Source: Acinetobacter sp. P8-3-8
Lineage (GTDB): Bacteria > Pseudomonadota > Gammaproteobacteria > Pseudomonadales > Moraxellaceae
Direction of reading: 5' to 3'
DNA: 64,000 nt
NCBI RefSeq assembly: GCF_000214135.1
Contig: NZ_AFIE01000013.1
Location: 1 to 64,000 of the forward strand
The notes beneath the pieces were generated by a model, which worked only from the letters and a program-made list of their open reading frames with translations, was not told the origin of the DNA and ran no database searches. Shown here in pieces: positions 16,202-24,746 of this stretch. How positions within the stretch are numbered: the stretch's first letter is position 1; each line of letters starts with the position of its first letter. The position numbers and the translations under genes are program-made.

Positions 16202-16654
16202 TTATTTTTCTCTCACCCATGTTTGGGTTCTGCCGATAGCTTGAATCCCAATATAACCATGTACTCGAATGTTATTACCATTCGAACTCAGCTTGATATT
16301 TACTTTATAAAATTTACCAGAAAGAGGATCTAGTATTTGCCCATTCCCAAACTGATTTGGCTTTATCTCTTTTACTTTAGAAAAAATAGTCATACCTAAA
16401 ATAGGCTTATTTTTAAGCGCACCAGTACATTTGGTACAAAATTCTTGAGGTTTGTAACCTGCGCTTGGTGTGACTTTGACAATGGTGCCAAAGTATTCAC
16501 CGAGTGAATCTTTTTTTATTTCAATTAAAGCTTTGGGCGCATTGGTTTTATCATCAATACTTTGCCAAACACCGACAATATCTTGAGCCAAACTATTTTG
16601 TATAGATAAACCAAACATTATGCTAATAGATATAACTTTTACATAATTATTCAT
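16202..16654 (-). CDS. DUF2147 periplasmic protein, copy A
   Basis: 150 residues with a signal peptide (cleavage near S-L-A-Q). The mature domain is DUF2147: G-V-W-Q-S-I-D-D-K-T near the start, G-x-Y-x-G-x-I-V-K-V-T-P, a Cys-x2-Cys (F-C-T-K-C), I-L-D-P-x-S-G-K-x-Y, and the closing G-Y-I-G-I-x-x-I-G-R-T-Q-T-W. Family function is unknown; it is a lipocalin-like beta fold by pattern. Two more copies follow at 17829 and 18637. This one diverges most, with C-T-G-A-L in place of C-P-A-P-Y. Confidence 0.88.
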   Translation of the reverse strand: MNNYVKVISISIMFGLSIQNSLAQDIVGVWQSIDDKTNAPKALIEIKKDSLGEYFGTIVKVTPSAGYKPQEFCTKCTGALKNKPILGMTIFSKVKEIKPNQFGNGQILDPLSGKFYKVNIKLSSNGNNIRVHGYIGIQAIGRTQTWVREK

Positions 16655-16860
16655 TTAAGTATCTCTTATGATTTTTGATTAAAAATTAGCATATTTTATT
16701 AAAAATGCAAAATAAATCACGATAAAGTGTATATTTTATTAAATTTAATTTATAAATGATGATTCAAAGTCCTTGTAGATTTTTGTTGAAGCACTTGTGG
16801 GATTTTATTGAATCATTTCATCATTTAGATTAGATTCAGTGTCATATAAAAACCAGGGCA

Positions 16861-17721
16861 ATGATAAAGATGCTATCTATTGAGCAGTTAAAGACAATTC
16901 ACCCTTTGATAGTGACTCCCAGTCACGATGGTAAGTTTTTCCATAATTATGTTGTTTCATTATTAAATTTTTTACATGAATCTAATCGTATTGGAATGCC
17001 TACACAGTACTTATTGATGCAAGGTGAAAGTTTAATTACCCGTGCAAGAAATAATTGTGTGGCTACTTTTTTGGAAAATCCAGAATGGACACATTTATTT
17101 TGGATTGATTCAGATATTGGTTTTACACCAGATGCAGCTTTCCGCCTATTACAAGCAGATTATGATATTGCTGCGGGTGTATATCCACTCAAACGAGAAG
17201 AATGGCCAGAGGAAGGTTTACCACAAGGCATGACCCTTGGTGAATTTGTTGCAAATTATCAAAGATATACGGTTAATGCTCGTGTACAAGGTGACGCAGA
17301 TCATTTAGATCTTACTATTTTAGATAATGGTTTTATTGAGATGAGTGAAGCGCCGACAGGTTTCATGGTGATTAAACGGGCTGTATTTGAAAAAATGATG
17401 CAGGCTTATCCTGAGTTAAAATATACCCCTGATTCGATTGGTGTTGAAGATAAAGGTCTGCATTATCGATTTTTTGATGTGATGGTTGACCCTGAAACAG
17501 GTCGCTATTTATCTGAAGATTATGGTTTTTGCCGTTTGTGGGAGAAAATGGGGCAGAAGATTTATATTGATGCAACTTCCAATTTAACCCACCAAGGGAT
17601 GAAAATATATCAGGGGAATTTTGCTGAGAGTCTACACACCAATTTGAGTCGTGCGATACCTGCTAAAGCAGGCGTAGCAATGACGTTAACTGGCTTGAAT
17701 AATCTCTTTCAAAACCGTTAA
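16861..17721 (+). CDS. GT-A-like glycosyltransferase-related protein
   Basis: 286 residues without signal or membrane segments. A nucleotide-sugar-type strand ends in W-I-D-S-D-I-G-F (about 79-86), a D-x-D motif expected to bind metal and the sugar nucleotide. It is preceded by L-I-T-R-A-R-N-N, and followed by Y-D-I-A-A-G-V-Y-P and the acceptor-side segment E-D-Y-G-F-C-R-L-W. This resembles Anp1/GT-A-like glycosyltransferases found in phages and bacteria. The substrate is unknown. It sits alone between two DUF2147 genes on the opposite strand, and a bidirectional terminator follows. The start could also be ATG 16870. Confidence 0.7.
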   Translation: MIKMLSIEQLKTIHPLIVTPSHDGKFFHNYVVSLLNFLHESNRIGMPTQYLLMQGESLITRARNNCVATFLENPEWTHLFWIDSDIGFTPDAAFRLLQADYDIAAGVYPLKREEWPEEGLPQGMTLGEFVANYQRYTVNARVQGDADHLDLTILDNGFIEMSEAPTGFMVIKRAVFEKMMQAYPELKYTPDSIGVEDKGLHYRFFDVMVDPETGRYLSEDYGFCRLWEKMGQKIYIDATSNLTHQGMKIYQGNFAESLHTNLSRAIPAKAGVAMTLTGLNNLFQNR

Positions 17722-17760
17722 CAATACATCTTTTTAGTTTATTCAAAGCGTAGAAAGAAT

Positions 17761-17796
17761 AAAAAGGCTGTGACTTTTAGAGTTTACAGCCTTTTT
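17761..17796. terminator. Bidirectional terminator
   Basis: AAAAAGGCTGT at 17761-17771 pairs with ACAGCCTTTTT at 17786-17796. It lies between the convergent glycosyltransferase-like gene and DUF2147 copy B. Confidence 0.9.
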
Positions 17797-17828
17797 ACGT
17801 TATCAATATTATCGAAAATTAGCTGAGC

Positions 17829-18278
17829 TTAATATGCTCTAATCCACGTTTGGCTACGACCTAAAACAGCAATACCGACATAACCCCTAAGAACCAGTTT
17901 TTTGCCATTAGGTGAAAGTTTGGCTTTTAAGCTGTAAATTTTTCCAGAGTTGGGATCAAGGATCTTACCGCCTTCGTAGTTATCACCATTTTTATGTTTA
18001 AGCCCGCGAATAACATTGAGTCCAATAATCGGTTTGTTGGTATAGGGTGCAGGGCAATCGACACAAAACTCTTTGGGTTTATAGCCAACACGGGGTGTCA
18101 CCTTAGTTACAGTTCCCATGTAGGTTCCATCAGCATCTTTGCTAATTCTGACAATACCTTTAGGTGCACCAGTCTTGTCATCAATACTTTGCCATAAGCC
18201 TGAAATATCTTCTGCAAATGTAAATTGACTTAAAGACAGCATAACGATTGCAGTTAGAAATTTAATTTTAGATCGCAT
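17829..18278 (-). CDS. DUF2147 periplasmic protein, copy B
   Basis: 149 residues. The signal peptide ends near F-T-F-A, and the mature DUF2147 domain has G-L-W-Q-S-I-D-D-K-T-G, G-T-Y-M-G-T-V-T-K-V-T-P, F-C-V-D-C-P-A-P-Y-T-N-K-P, D-P-N-S-G-K-I-Y and the final L-G-R-S-Q-T-W-I-R. The two Cys residues are three apart and could bind a metal or form a disulfide. GGGGGAAA precedes ATG 18278. It is closest in sequence to copy C. Confidence 0.9.
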   Translation of the reverse strand: MRSKIKFLTAIVMLSLSQFTFAEDISGLWQSIDDKTGAPKGIVRISKDADGTYMGTVTKVTPRVGYKPKEFCVDCPAPYTNKPIIGLNVIRGLKHKNGDNYEGGKILDPNSGKIYSLKAKLSPNGKKLVLRGYVGIAVLGRSQTWIRAY

Positions 18279-18636
18279 TTTTCCCCCTAATTTTTTTAAG
18301 TGATCACTTGTAACTTATTATTTCTATTGTTATTTCAGTACATATTGTATGAATAAAACTGAAATATTAAACATAAGTAGCTTTGTTCTTATGTGTGCCT
18401 ATATATTTACAGGATTTTGATTTGAAATGATAGGTTAAAAAATGTCTAGTTTTATAAAATAATTGTTTAAAGAAGATGCTATTTGTTTGATCCTAAGCAA
18501 GAGCTGAGGCAATAACAAAAGTAATCATTTTATTCATTAAATGAAAGATGATTGATATTCAATAATAAAGCCCATAAGTGAATTATGGGCTTTTAGAGAT
18601 CATTCAACTATTTAAACCTAGTCAAAGTCGTTTGGA
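18279..18636. other. Intergenic region between DUF2147 copies B and C
   Basis: Very AT-rich, no coding frame. It holds the copy B promoter and a terminator for copy C at 18567-18594, where AAAGCCCATAA pairs with TTATGGGCTTT. Confidence 0.6.
18567..18594 (-). terminator. Intrinsic terminator of DUF2147 copy C
   Basis: AAAGCCCATAA and TTATGGGCTTT form a perfect 11-bp stem around a GTGAA loop. It lies downstream of copy C on the minus strand. Confidence 0.85.
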
Positions 18637-19083
18637 TTAGTTTTCTCGAATCCAAATTTGGCTACGTCCAAGCGCTGAAACACCAATATATCCTCGTAAA
18701 GATAAGCGGTTTCCGTTTGCACTTAATTTTGCTTTCATCGAGTAAATTTTACCTGTGAGTGGATCAATAATTTTGCCACCAGAATAACTTTCTTCACCCG
18801 TTTGCTTTAAATTTTTTAGGACATCCATGCCTAAAATAGGTTTATTAGTATATGGCGCAGGGCAGTCGATACAGGTTTCTTTTGGTGTATAACCTGGACG
18901 CGGTGTAATTTTAATGATTTTCCCAGTGTAGGTTCCATTCGCTTCTTGACGAACTTCAAGAACAGCTTTAGACGACCCAGTCTTATCATCGATATTTTTC
19001 CAAATGCCAGTAATATCCTTAGCCATGCTGCCACAACTTAGCACTGAAAATAAAACACCTAAAATAAATCTATTTGACCACAT
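18637..19083 (-). CDS. DUF2147 periplasmic protein, copy C
   Basis: 148 residues. The signal peptide contains S-C-G-S-M-A; the cysteine is not in a clear lipobox, so cleavage after A-K is more likely than lipidation. The DUF2147 domain shares with copy B T-C-I-D-C-P-A-P-Y-T-N-K-P-I-L-G, D-P-L-T-G-K-I-Y-S-M-K-A-K-L-S and G-R-S-Q-I-W-I-R. AAGGAATG precedes the ATG at 19083. Function unknown. Confidence 0.9.
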   Translation of the reverse strand: MWSNRFILGVLFSVLSCGSMAKDITGIWKNIDDKTGSSKAVLEVRQEANGTYTGKIIKITPRPGYTPKETCIDCPAPYTNKPILGMDVLKNLKQTGEESYSGGKIIDPLTGKIYSMKAKLSANGNRLSLRGYIGVSALGRSQIWIREN

Positions 19084-19174
19084 TTATTCATTCCTTATCC
19101 AAAATGAGGGTAAGATTTATATTAATTTGAATAACAATTCAATGCAATCCTTTGAAATGTATAGTAAATCACAC

Positions 19175-19843
19175 TTATTTTATAAAAAGAATAAAGGTTG
19201 GCAACCAGATCGCAGTGAATACAGCATTGACTGCCATACCGAAGGCTGCATAACGACCTGCAACGGCTCCACGTTGCCATGCTTGTGCTGTTCCGATCGC
19301 ATGCGCTGCGAGTCCCAAAGCTAAGCCTGATGCACGTTCATCATTTATATTGCGTAAAATAATCGATGAAAATGCAGCACCAATCACACCAGATAAGATC
19401 ACAATTAAAATGACTAAAGTGACTGGCGAGTGCAATAAAGTTGCAATATTAATGGCAATTGGCGTTGTTACAGCACGAGTTGCGAACGCCATGATGGTTG
19501 GTTCAGACATATGCAGTAAATAAGCCAAGCTCATAGGTAGTGCAACGGCACTGATACTGGCAAATACCAATATTCCTACCACTGATTTAAGTGGTAAATC
19601 ATCATAACGCATCGCAGCTAAAGGAATGGCCAATGCAACAGTGACATAACCCAAAAGGTGGCTGAATAATCCATTCATATCGGTATTGTATTTTTCATAG
19701 GGGATTTTGAAAATCATCAAAAGCCCAATCACGAAAAACATCGCAATCACCAATAAGGGAACTTGTGGGAATTTTTTATTCACTGGTTTAGCTGCAAGGT
19801 AGGCAATTAAAGTGATGAGGAAACCTGTAAGAACGCTGAGCAT
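19175..19843 (-). CDS. lrgB: LrgB/CidB family membrane protein
   Basis: 222 residues with six or seven transmembrane helices, partner of the LrgA-type gene directly upstream. Family hallmarks are visible: F-A-T-R-A-V-T-T-P-I-A-I (about 137-148) and G-L-A-A-H-A-I-G-T-A (about 176-185). In Gram-positive bacteria these pairs affect murein hydrolase activity and pyruvate or other metabolite transport. In gammaproteobacteria the role is uncertain. The two genes are nine bases apart and are surely one operon. Confidence 0.88.
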   Translation of the reverse strand: MLSVLTGFLITLIAYLAAKPVNKKFPQVPLLVIAMFFVIGLLMIFKIPYEKYNTDMNGLFSHLLGYVTVALAIPLAAMRYDDLPLKSVVGILVFASISAVALPMSLAYLLHMSEPTIMAFATRAVTTPIAINIATLLHSPVTLVILIVILSGVIGAAFSSIILRNINDERASGLALGLAAHAIGTAQAWQRGAVAGRYAAFGMAVNAVFTAIWLPTFILFIK

Positions 19844-19852
19844 ATCAATCTC

Positions 19853-20224
19853 CTATAACCACTTTTTCGCCATTTTGGCGTAAACCCACAAAGGAATCAG
19901 TGTGCTAATAAACATCACCACGAGAAATAGGGGAATTTCTTTTCCCATACTGACCAGCATGATGAGTGAACCTGCACAGATCGGTAAGAAAGCAAATCCA
20001 CTTTCTTTCATTAATTTATTATTGGTATCGACCATTCGAGGTGGAATTTTTTTAAATCTACGCCATACGATCAGTACGAATAGAAGGCTTAGTAAGCCTG
20101 TTAAATTCCCCAATTCTGGATGATTAAATTGAGACATGACCCAAACTGAAGCTTCTCGAAAGAAGATGATCAGCCCGATGGTGAATATCCAAGCTTGCCA
20201 ATCTATGCGTTTTAACTGATCCAT
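19853..20224 (-). CDS. lrgA: LrgA/CidA family holin-like membrane protein
   Basis: 123 residues with four transmembrane helices. It has the CidA/LrgA pattern: a short helix followed by G-N-L-T-G-L-L-S-L, then basic W-R-R-F-K-K-I-P, and a loop before F-L-P-I-C-A-G-S-L-I. LrgA/CidA proteins oligomerise like holins. It precedes lrgB, and hflX lies immediately upstream on the same strand with 43 bases between them, so read-through is possible. Confidence 0.82.
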   Translation of the reverse strand: MDQLKRIDWQAWIFTIGLIIFFREASVWVMSQFNHPELGNLTGLLSLLFVLIVWRRFKKIPPRMVDTNNKLMKESGFAFLPICAGSLIMLVSMGKEIPLFLVVMFISTLIPLWVYAKMAKKWL

Positions 20225-20267
20225 GTGTATTGATATATAAAATTTGACCTTTCACGTTTTAACCGAT

Positions 20268-21599
20268 TTAGCGTTTGATTTCAAACTCTTCTAAAGGTCT
20301 TTTAAACTGCTGTGCTTGCGTTCCAAGAATCTCATCAATCGGTAAATGCGCTTGTTTAATGAGCTGTTCTAGCTTTTGTGGCGCCATTGCAACGATTAAA
20401 TGCAAGTTCCCTTCATCGTCATAGTGTTCAGATTGAATCACATTTAAAGCATAAAATTGAGTGCGTAATTTTCCATAAGCGGGTTTTAAAAGCAGTTCAA
20501 AATTTTGAATTCGCCCCATTAAACACTCATGCACTGCTTTACGAAGCAAGTCTAAGCCTTGTCCTGTATGGGCTGATACATAAACACGTTCAGGCTGATG
20601 TGGTTTAGCATAAATAATTTTAGCTTCTTCACCCGATTGGTCAATTTTGTTATAGACCCTTAAAGTTGGGATATCTGCACCAATTTCATTTAATACCGTT
20701 TCTACTGCTTCGATCTGCTCCATCATTTCAGGACTATTTGAATCAATGATATGCAGGAGTAACGTTGCTTCTAGTGTTTCCTCTAAAGTTGCCTTAAAGG
20801 ATTCGACTAAAGAATGAGCGAGATTGCGCACAAAACCAACAGTATCAGCAAGCACCAATGTTCCGATACCTTCCCAATCTAAGCGTCTAAGTGTTGGATC
20901 AAGGGTGGCAAAAAGCTGATCGGCAGCATAAACATCACTATTGGCTAAAATATTAAATAGTGTTGATTTTCCAGCATTGGTATATCCAACTAAAGACACA
21001 GTCGGAATATTGGCTTTTTGGCGAGCAGCACGTCCTTGCGTTCGTGTTTTACGGACTTTTTCAAGACGGTCTTTGAGTTGTTCCATACGGATACGCAATA
21101 GACGTCGATCCGTTTCAAGCAAGGTTTCACCTGGACCACGTAATCCGATACCGCCTTTTTGACTGTCTAAGTTACTACGGCTACGCACCAGACGAGATGA
21201 TAGATGGTCTAATTGCGCGAGCTCAACTTGAAGTTTACCTTCATGAGTGCGGGCACGTTGTGCAAAGATATCGAGAATTAAACCTGTACGATCAATCACA
21301 CGGCATTTTAAAATTCGTTCTAAATTACGTTCTTGTGCAGGCGAAAGAGCTTGGTCAAAAATGACCAGTTCAATTTCTTCATTTGTTACTCGTTCAGCAA
21401 TTTCTTCTGCCTTACCTGTACCAATAAAGAACTTTGCATCAGGTTTGACACGTTGAACGGTTAAATGTTCAAAAATTTCAGCGCCTGCGGACTTAGCCAG
21501 TAGTCGAAATTCCTCAGCGTCCAAATTTTCTAATATTTGTACATTTACACTGATTAGAATGGTTTTTTCACCACCTTGACGCTGACCAAAAGATTCCAC
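20268..21599 (-). CDS. hflX: Ribosome-associated GTPase HflX
   Basis: 443 residues. HflX splits stalled 70S ribosomes, for example after heat shock. The N-terminal half carries G-T-G-K-A-E-E-I-A, F-D-Q-A-L-S-P-A-Q-E-R-N-L-E and the L-A-Q-L-D-H-L-S-S-R-L-V-R segment; G-G-I-G-L-R-G-P-G-E precedes a helical linker. The G domain has G-Y-T-N-A-G-K-S-T (P-loop, near 206-214), D-T-V-G-F and N-K-I-D. The start is GTG 21599, since an in-frame stop lies four codons upstream and no ATG is available; its ribosome binding site is weak. In E. coli hflX follows hfq, which is not in this position here. Confidence 0.95.
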   Translation of the reverse strand: MESFGQRQGGEKTILISVNVQILENLDAEEFRLLAKSAGAEIFEHLTVQRVKPDAKFFIGTGKAEEIAERVTNEEIELVIFDQALSPAQERNLERILKCRVIDRTGLILDIFAQRARTHEGKLQVELAQLDHLSSRLVRSRSNLDSQKGGIGLRGPGETLLETDRRLLRIRMEQLKDRLEKVRKTRTQGRAARQKANIPTVSLVGYTNAGKSTLFNILANSDVYAADQLFATLDPTLRRLDWEGIGTLVLADTVGFVRNLAHSLVESFKATLEETLEATLLLHIIDSNSPEMMEQIEAVETVLNEIGADIPTLRVYNKIDQSGEEAKIIYAKPHQPERVYVSAHTGQGLDLLRKAVHECLMGRIQNFELLLKPAYGKLRTQFYALNVIQSEHYDDEGNLHLIVAMAPQKLEQLIKQAHLPIDEILGTQAQQFKRPLEEFEIKR

Positions 21600-22080
21600 A
21601 GATATTAAAACTCAGATGCATAAGCGAAGCATCATTCTAAAGGATATTGACCTTTAAATCCGCATTCACAACTAAAGAATTGCAATAAATAGCTTAGAGG
21701 TGAGAACCAAAGCGCCACAATATAAAATCACATAGCCGAGCAGGGTATTGACTTGGAAACGGTGCGGTTGAAGATTTAAGCGATTCCAAGTGTTTAATAC
21801 TTTTTTAAATACATGATGATATTTCTCCTATTACCAAAGATATGCATAGCCGTTGATATAAATTCAGAAGTTTTTTGAGTGTAAACAGATGCATAAATTG
21901 GATGTGTGATGATTGATACGCTTACATTGCGCTTTATTTAATTTTACGTATTGAGTTAAATTTAGAACATATGTATTAAGTAAGTTATTGCTTATGTTTT
22001 TATGATCAATGCAACTTTATGTATATGCGTATACAATACCGTCGGTTTAATATGAAATATAGTCAGTTTAGTGAGCTTCT
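21600..22080. other. Region upstream of hflX containing a frameshifted microprotein frame
   Basis: It holds the 21672-21814 minus-strand frame listed separately. The remaining 265 bases, up to the acyltransferase gene, are AT-rich and should carry divergent promoters. No other gene is visible. Confidence 0.5.
21672..21814 (-). CDS. Candidate 47-aa membrane microprotein needing a -1 frameshift
   Basis: From ATG 21814 (GGAG about ten bases upstream) the frame reads five codons and then TAT TAA. The sequence at 21806-21800 is A AAA AAG, the dnaX-type slippery heptamer, in the correct phase. A -1 shift there gives MYLKK-VLNTWNRLNLQPH..., ending at TAG 21674-21672 after 47 residues. The product has a basic amphipathic N-terminus and one transmembrane helix (about 28-46). 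An equal alternative is a lost A in an original A7 run, leaving a pseudogene. It lies 72 bases upstream of hflX on the same strand. Confidence 0.45.
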
Positions 22081-22899
22081 ATGACTCAACAACAAGCAAT
22101 CAAAAAGTCAAAATCATCGAACTTAAGTATGCTATCTAAGCTTTTTTTATATAGTAAAAAAATTGTTACTGGTACAGCAGCTGTATCCGAAGGTTTTTAT
22201 TTGGTTTATCGCCATCAACTTTATAAAGACCCCAATAATCCAAATAATACCCGCTATGTGCAATATTTTTGTCGACGCCTATGTGATGTTTTTAACGTCG
22301 ATGTACGTGTACATGGTGACATTCCACGTGAACCTGCGCTGTGGGTAAGCAATCATATTTCTTGGTTGGATATTGCCGTTCTAGGCTCTGGTGCTCGAGT
22401 ATTCTTTTTGGCAAAAGCTGAAATTGAAAAATGGCCGATCTTTGGAAACCTCGCTAAAGGTGGTGGAACTTTATTCATCAAACGCGGCTCAGGTGACTCT
22501 ATTCGTATTCGTGAGCAAATTGCTGAATTTTTACAAAAAGATATTCCTGTTCTATTTTTTCCAGAAGCCACAACGACAGACGGTAGCAAAGTAAAAAAAG
22601 TACATGGTCGAATTTTAGGTGCTGCGATTGAAGCCAAGAAACCTGTACAAGTTTGTGTGATTTGCTATGTCAATAAAAATGGTCAATTGGATACAGTTGC
22701 ACCATTTATTGGGAATACAACCTTTGTTGAACATATCCAAGCGGTTTTGGAAATGCCTAAAGTAAAAGCACATCTCAAAGCTTTTCCTAAAATCTCGACT
22801 GAAGGACACTCTGTGGAAAGTCTAACCAAGTTGGTTCAAGACACTATGCAAACAGGTTTAGAGGAATTACAAAGAGAAGTGTTAGTGGGGAATGTTTAA
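22081..22899 (+). CDS. 1-acyl-sn-glycerol-3-phosphate acyltransferase family protein
   Basis: 272 residues of the PlsC family, which moves an acyl group to a lysophospholipid at the inner membrane. The catalytic N-H-I-S-W-L-D-I (H-x4-D, about 91-98) and the F-P-E-A-T-T-T-D-G block (the usual F-P-E-G with Gly to Ala) are present. F-I-K-R-G (about 138-142) supplies the third motif. A basic start and a hydrophobic segment near residue 25-45 could anchor it. Whether the substrate is lysophosphatidate or an ornithine lipid precursor (OlsA-like) cannot be told. A terminator follows at 22957-22989. Confidence 0.85.
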   Translation: MTQQQAIKKSKSSNLSMLSKLFLYSKKIVTGTAAVSEGFYLVYRHQLYKDPNNPNNTRYVQYFCRRLCDVFNVDVRVHGDIPREPALWVSNHISWLDIAVLGSGARVFFLAKAEIEKWPIFGNLAKGGGTLFIKRGSGDSIRIREQIAEFLQKDIPVLFFPEATTTDGSKVKKVHGRILGAAIEAKKPVQVCVICYVNKNGQLDTVAPFIGNTTFVEHIQAVLEMPKVKAHLKAFPKISTEGHSVESLTKLVQDTMQTGLEELQREVLVGNV

Positions 22900-22956
22900 A
22901 TGAGCAGACAGTTGGTCTGACTACGTGACGACAGTAAATCTTGATTCAAATTTTAG

Positions 22957-22989
22957 CTTCTTATTTTTAACTGAATAAGAAGTTTTTTT
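22957..22989 (+). terminator. Intrinsic terminator
   Basis: CTTCTTATT and AATAAGAAG form a 9-bp stem followed by seven T residues, downstream of the acyltransferase gene. Confidence 0.85.
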
Positions 22990-23020
22990 ATTTTCAAACA
23001 AGATGAACAATCAACACGGC

Positions 23021-24652
23021 TTACATAAAACCTTCTATTGGGAGCCACGAGATCACTTTGATCCCTGCTTTTTGCCACCATTTCATTTTCGGTTCTTTCT
23101 TAAATGTAATGATGCCTTGCGGTGTTGCTCGAAGCCAATTGATATTATTTTGTGAATCTAAAACCAGCTTATACGCATATTTCTTTAAATTTTCATCCAT
23201 GGTTTTGTGCACAGCATTGGCTAAAGGTGGACTGTTAATAATCACCCCAATTTCTGTGTTTAAATTGGCAGAGCGAGGGTCAAAATTAAAAGAACCAATA
23301 AATACTTGTTTATTATCAATCGCCATTAACTTGGCATGTAAACTTGAACGACTCAGTCCTTTTAAACTGACTTTGGTTTTTTTGGAAATTTCTTGGTTGT
23401 TGGGATACAAGTTTTCTTCTGATGCAGCAGGCAAAAATTCATACAGCTCTACACCATTTTTGAGTAAATTTTTACGATATTTTGCATAAAAAGCATGTAC
23501 CAGTGCCACGTCATTGGCTTTAAAAGAATTGGTTAGTACACGAACCTTCACATCTTCTTTTGCGAGCTCAATGAGCTTATCTTCGCCTTTTTTTTGTGGC
23601 ACAAAATAAGCAGAAATCAGATCAACATTCTTTTTGGGGTCATCTAAACGTTTTACCATTTGGAAGTTAAGATGTTGTTCTTTTTTGGCTTTGGCTTGAA
23701 TTTTATCAGGAGAATCTTTGACCACCACAGCCTTGACCCAATCCAATTGAATATTATGATTCAGCCAATGATCGAAATCATGGGTGCGATTACTTAAATC
23801 TAAATAATTTTGTGTGGTAATTTCTTGATAATGCTTGGTTAATTGTTCTTTTAATCCATCATAACGTAGCGTATAAGCATTGTGATTGACAATATTACGC
23901 ACTGGATAAGCATAGCTATGATTCCAATACTCATCAAAAGAATGGGTAATATCATCTACCGCTTGACCTGCTAGCATTACGTCAACATCTGAAAATTGGT
24001 AACTGTCACTGATGTGATAATACTGATTACTCATATTACGCCCACCAATCAAGGAAATTTGATTGTCAGCAGTAAATGTTTTGTTATGCATACGTCGGTT
24101 AATACGTTTTAAATCAATGACCATTTCTAATGGACGCATACTTCTAAAACGATAAGGGTTAAAAAGTTTAACCTCAATATTGGGGTGTTGGTCGAGTGCT
24201 AAATACACACCTTCCATTTTACCTGCATTATTATCATCAATCAGCAATCGAATTTTTACACCACGATCAGCGGCTTCGATCATTTTATACAGTGCCAATG
24301 AACCAATTTTGTCATTGTCCCAAATATAATATTGCAAATCTAAAGTTTTTTGCGCTTTCTCAATTAAATGAATACGTGCCGCAATGGCTTCTAAAGGATC
24401 ATAAAGTACATGATAACCCGTCAAATCTGGGTTTTGTTCTTTTAGTGGTGTAATGATTTGAGCAAGAGAAGTATCGTGCGTGTCGATATCATAGGCATAT
24501 TCAGGCTGTACATTTTGTTGTTTTGGCAGGGTTGTACATGCAGATAAACTTAAAACTAAACAAGTACTCAGCGCAAATAAAATTTTGGAATGGGGATTCC
24601 CTGTGTAATACTTTTGCTGTATTTGCGTATTGTGATTGAGCATTCGTTCCAT
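23021..24652 (-). CDS. Phospholipase D-family lipoprotein (cardiolipin synthase-like)
   Basis: 543 residues with a lipobox L-S-A-C (Cys39), so a lipoprotein. Two HKD motifs are present: H-N-K-T-F-T-A-D with following G-G (His189) and H-A-K-L-M-A-I-D with G-S-F-N (around residue 440). Both halves of the active site are complete. ClsC/YmdC-type enzymes join two phospholipids to make cardiolipin, and related proteins act as phospholipases; which reaction applies is open. The long N-terminus may be shortened by starting at the fourth residue (ATG 24643). The metallophosphoesterase gene is divergent, 94 bases away. Confidence 0.9.
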   Translation of the reverse strand: MERMLNHNTQIQQKYYTGNPHSKILFALSTCLVLSLSACTTLPKQQNVQPEYAYDIDTHDTSLAQIITPLKEQNPDLTGYHVLYDPLEAIAARIHLIEKAQKTLDLQYYIWDNDKIGSLALYKMIEAADRGVKIRLLIDDNNAGKMEGVYLALDQHPNIEVKLFNPYRFRSMRPLEMVIDLKRINRRMHNKTFTADNQISLIGGRNMSNQYYHISDSYQFSDVDVMLAGQAVDDITHSFDEYWNHSYAYPVRNIVNHNAYTLRYDGLKEQLTKHYQEITTQNYLDLSNRTHDFDHWLNHNIQLDWVKAVVVKDSPDKIQAKAKKEQHLNFQMVKRLDDPKKNVDLISAYFVPQKKGEDKLIELAKEDVKVRVLTNSFKANDVALVHAFYAKYRKNLLKNGVELYEFLPAASEENLYPNNQEISKKTKVSLKGLSRSSLHAKLMAIDNKQVFIGSFNFDPRSANLNTEIGVIINSPPLANAVHKTMDENLKKYAYKLVLDSQNNINWLRATPQGIITFKKEPKMKWWQKAGIKVISWLPIEGFM

Positions 24653-24746
24653 AATGTTTTCTGCGATTCTCTGAGCTAGAGTATAATTGCCAATAGTGAA
24701 AAGATAAATAAGCGATTACAGGTGTCCAAGGCCTGAGAGATTCAAT

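Noticed and set aside
16861-17721. Prophage remnant indicated by the glycosyltransferase-like gene
   Set aside because: Neighbours are ordinary bacterial genes, with no integrase, attachment repeats or phage structural genes.
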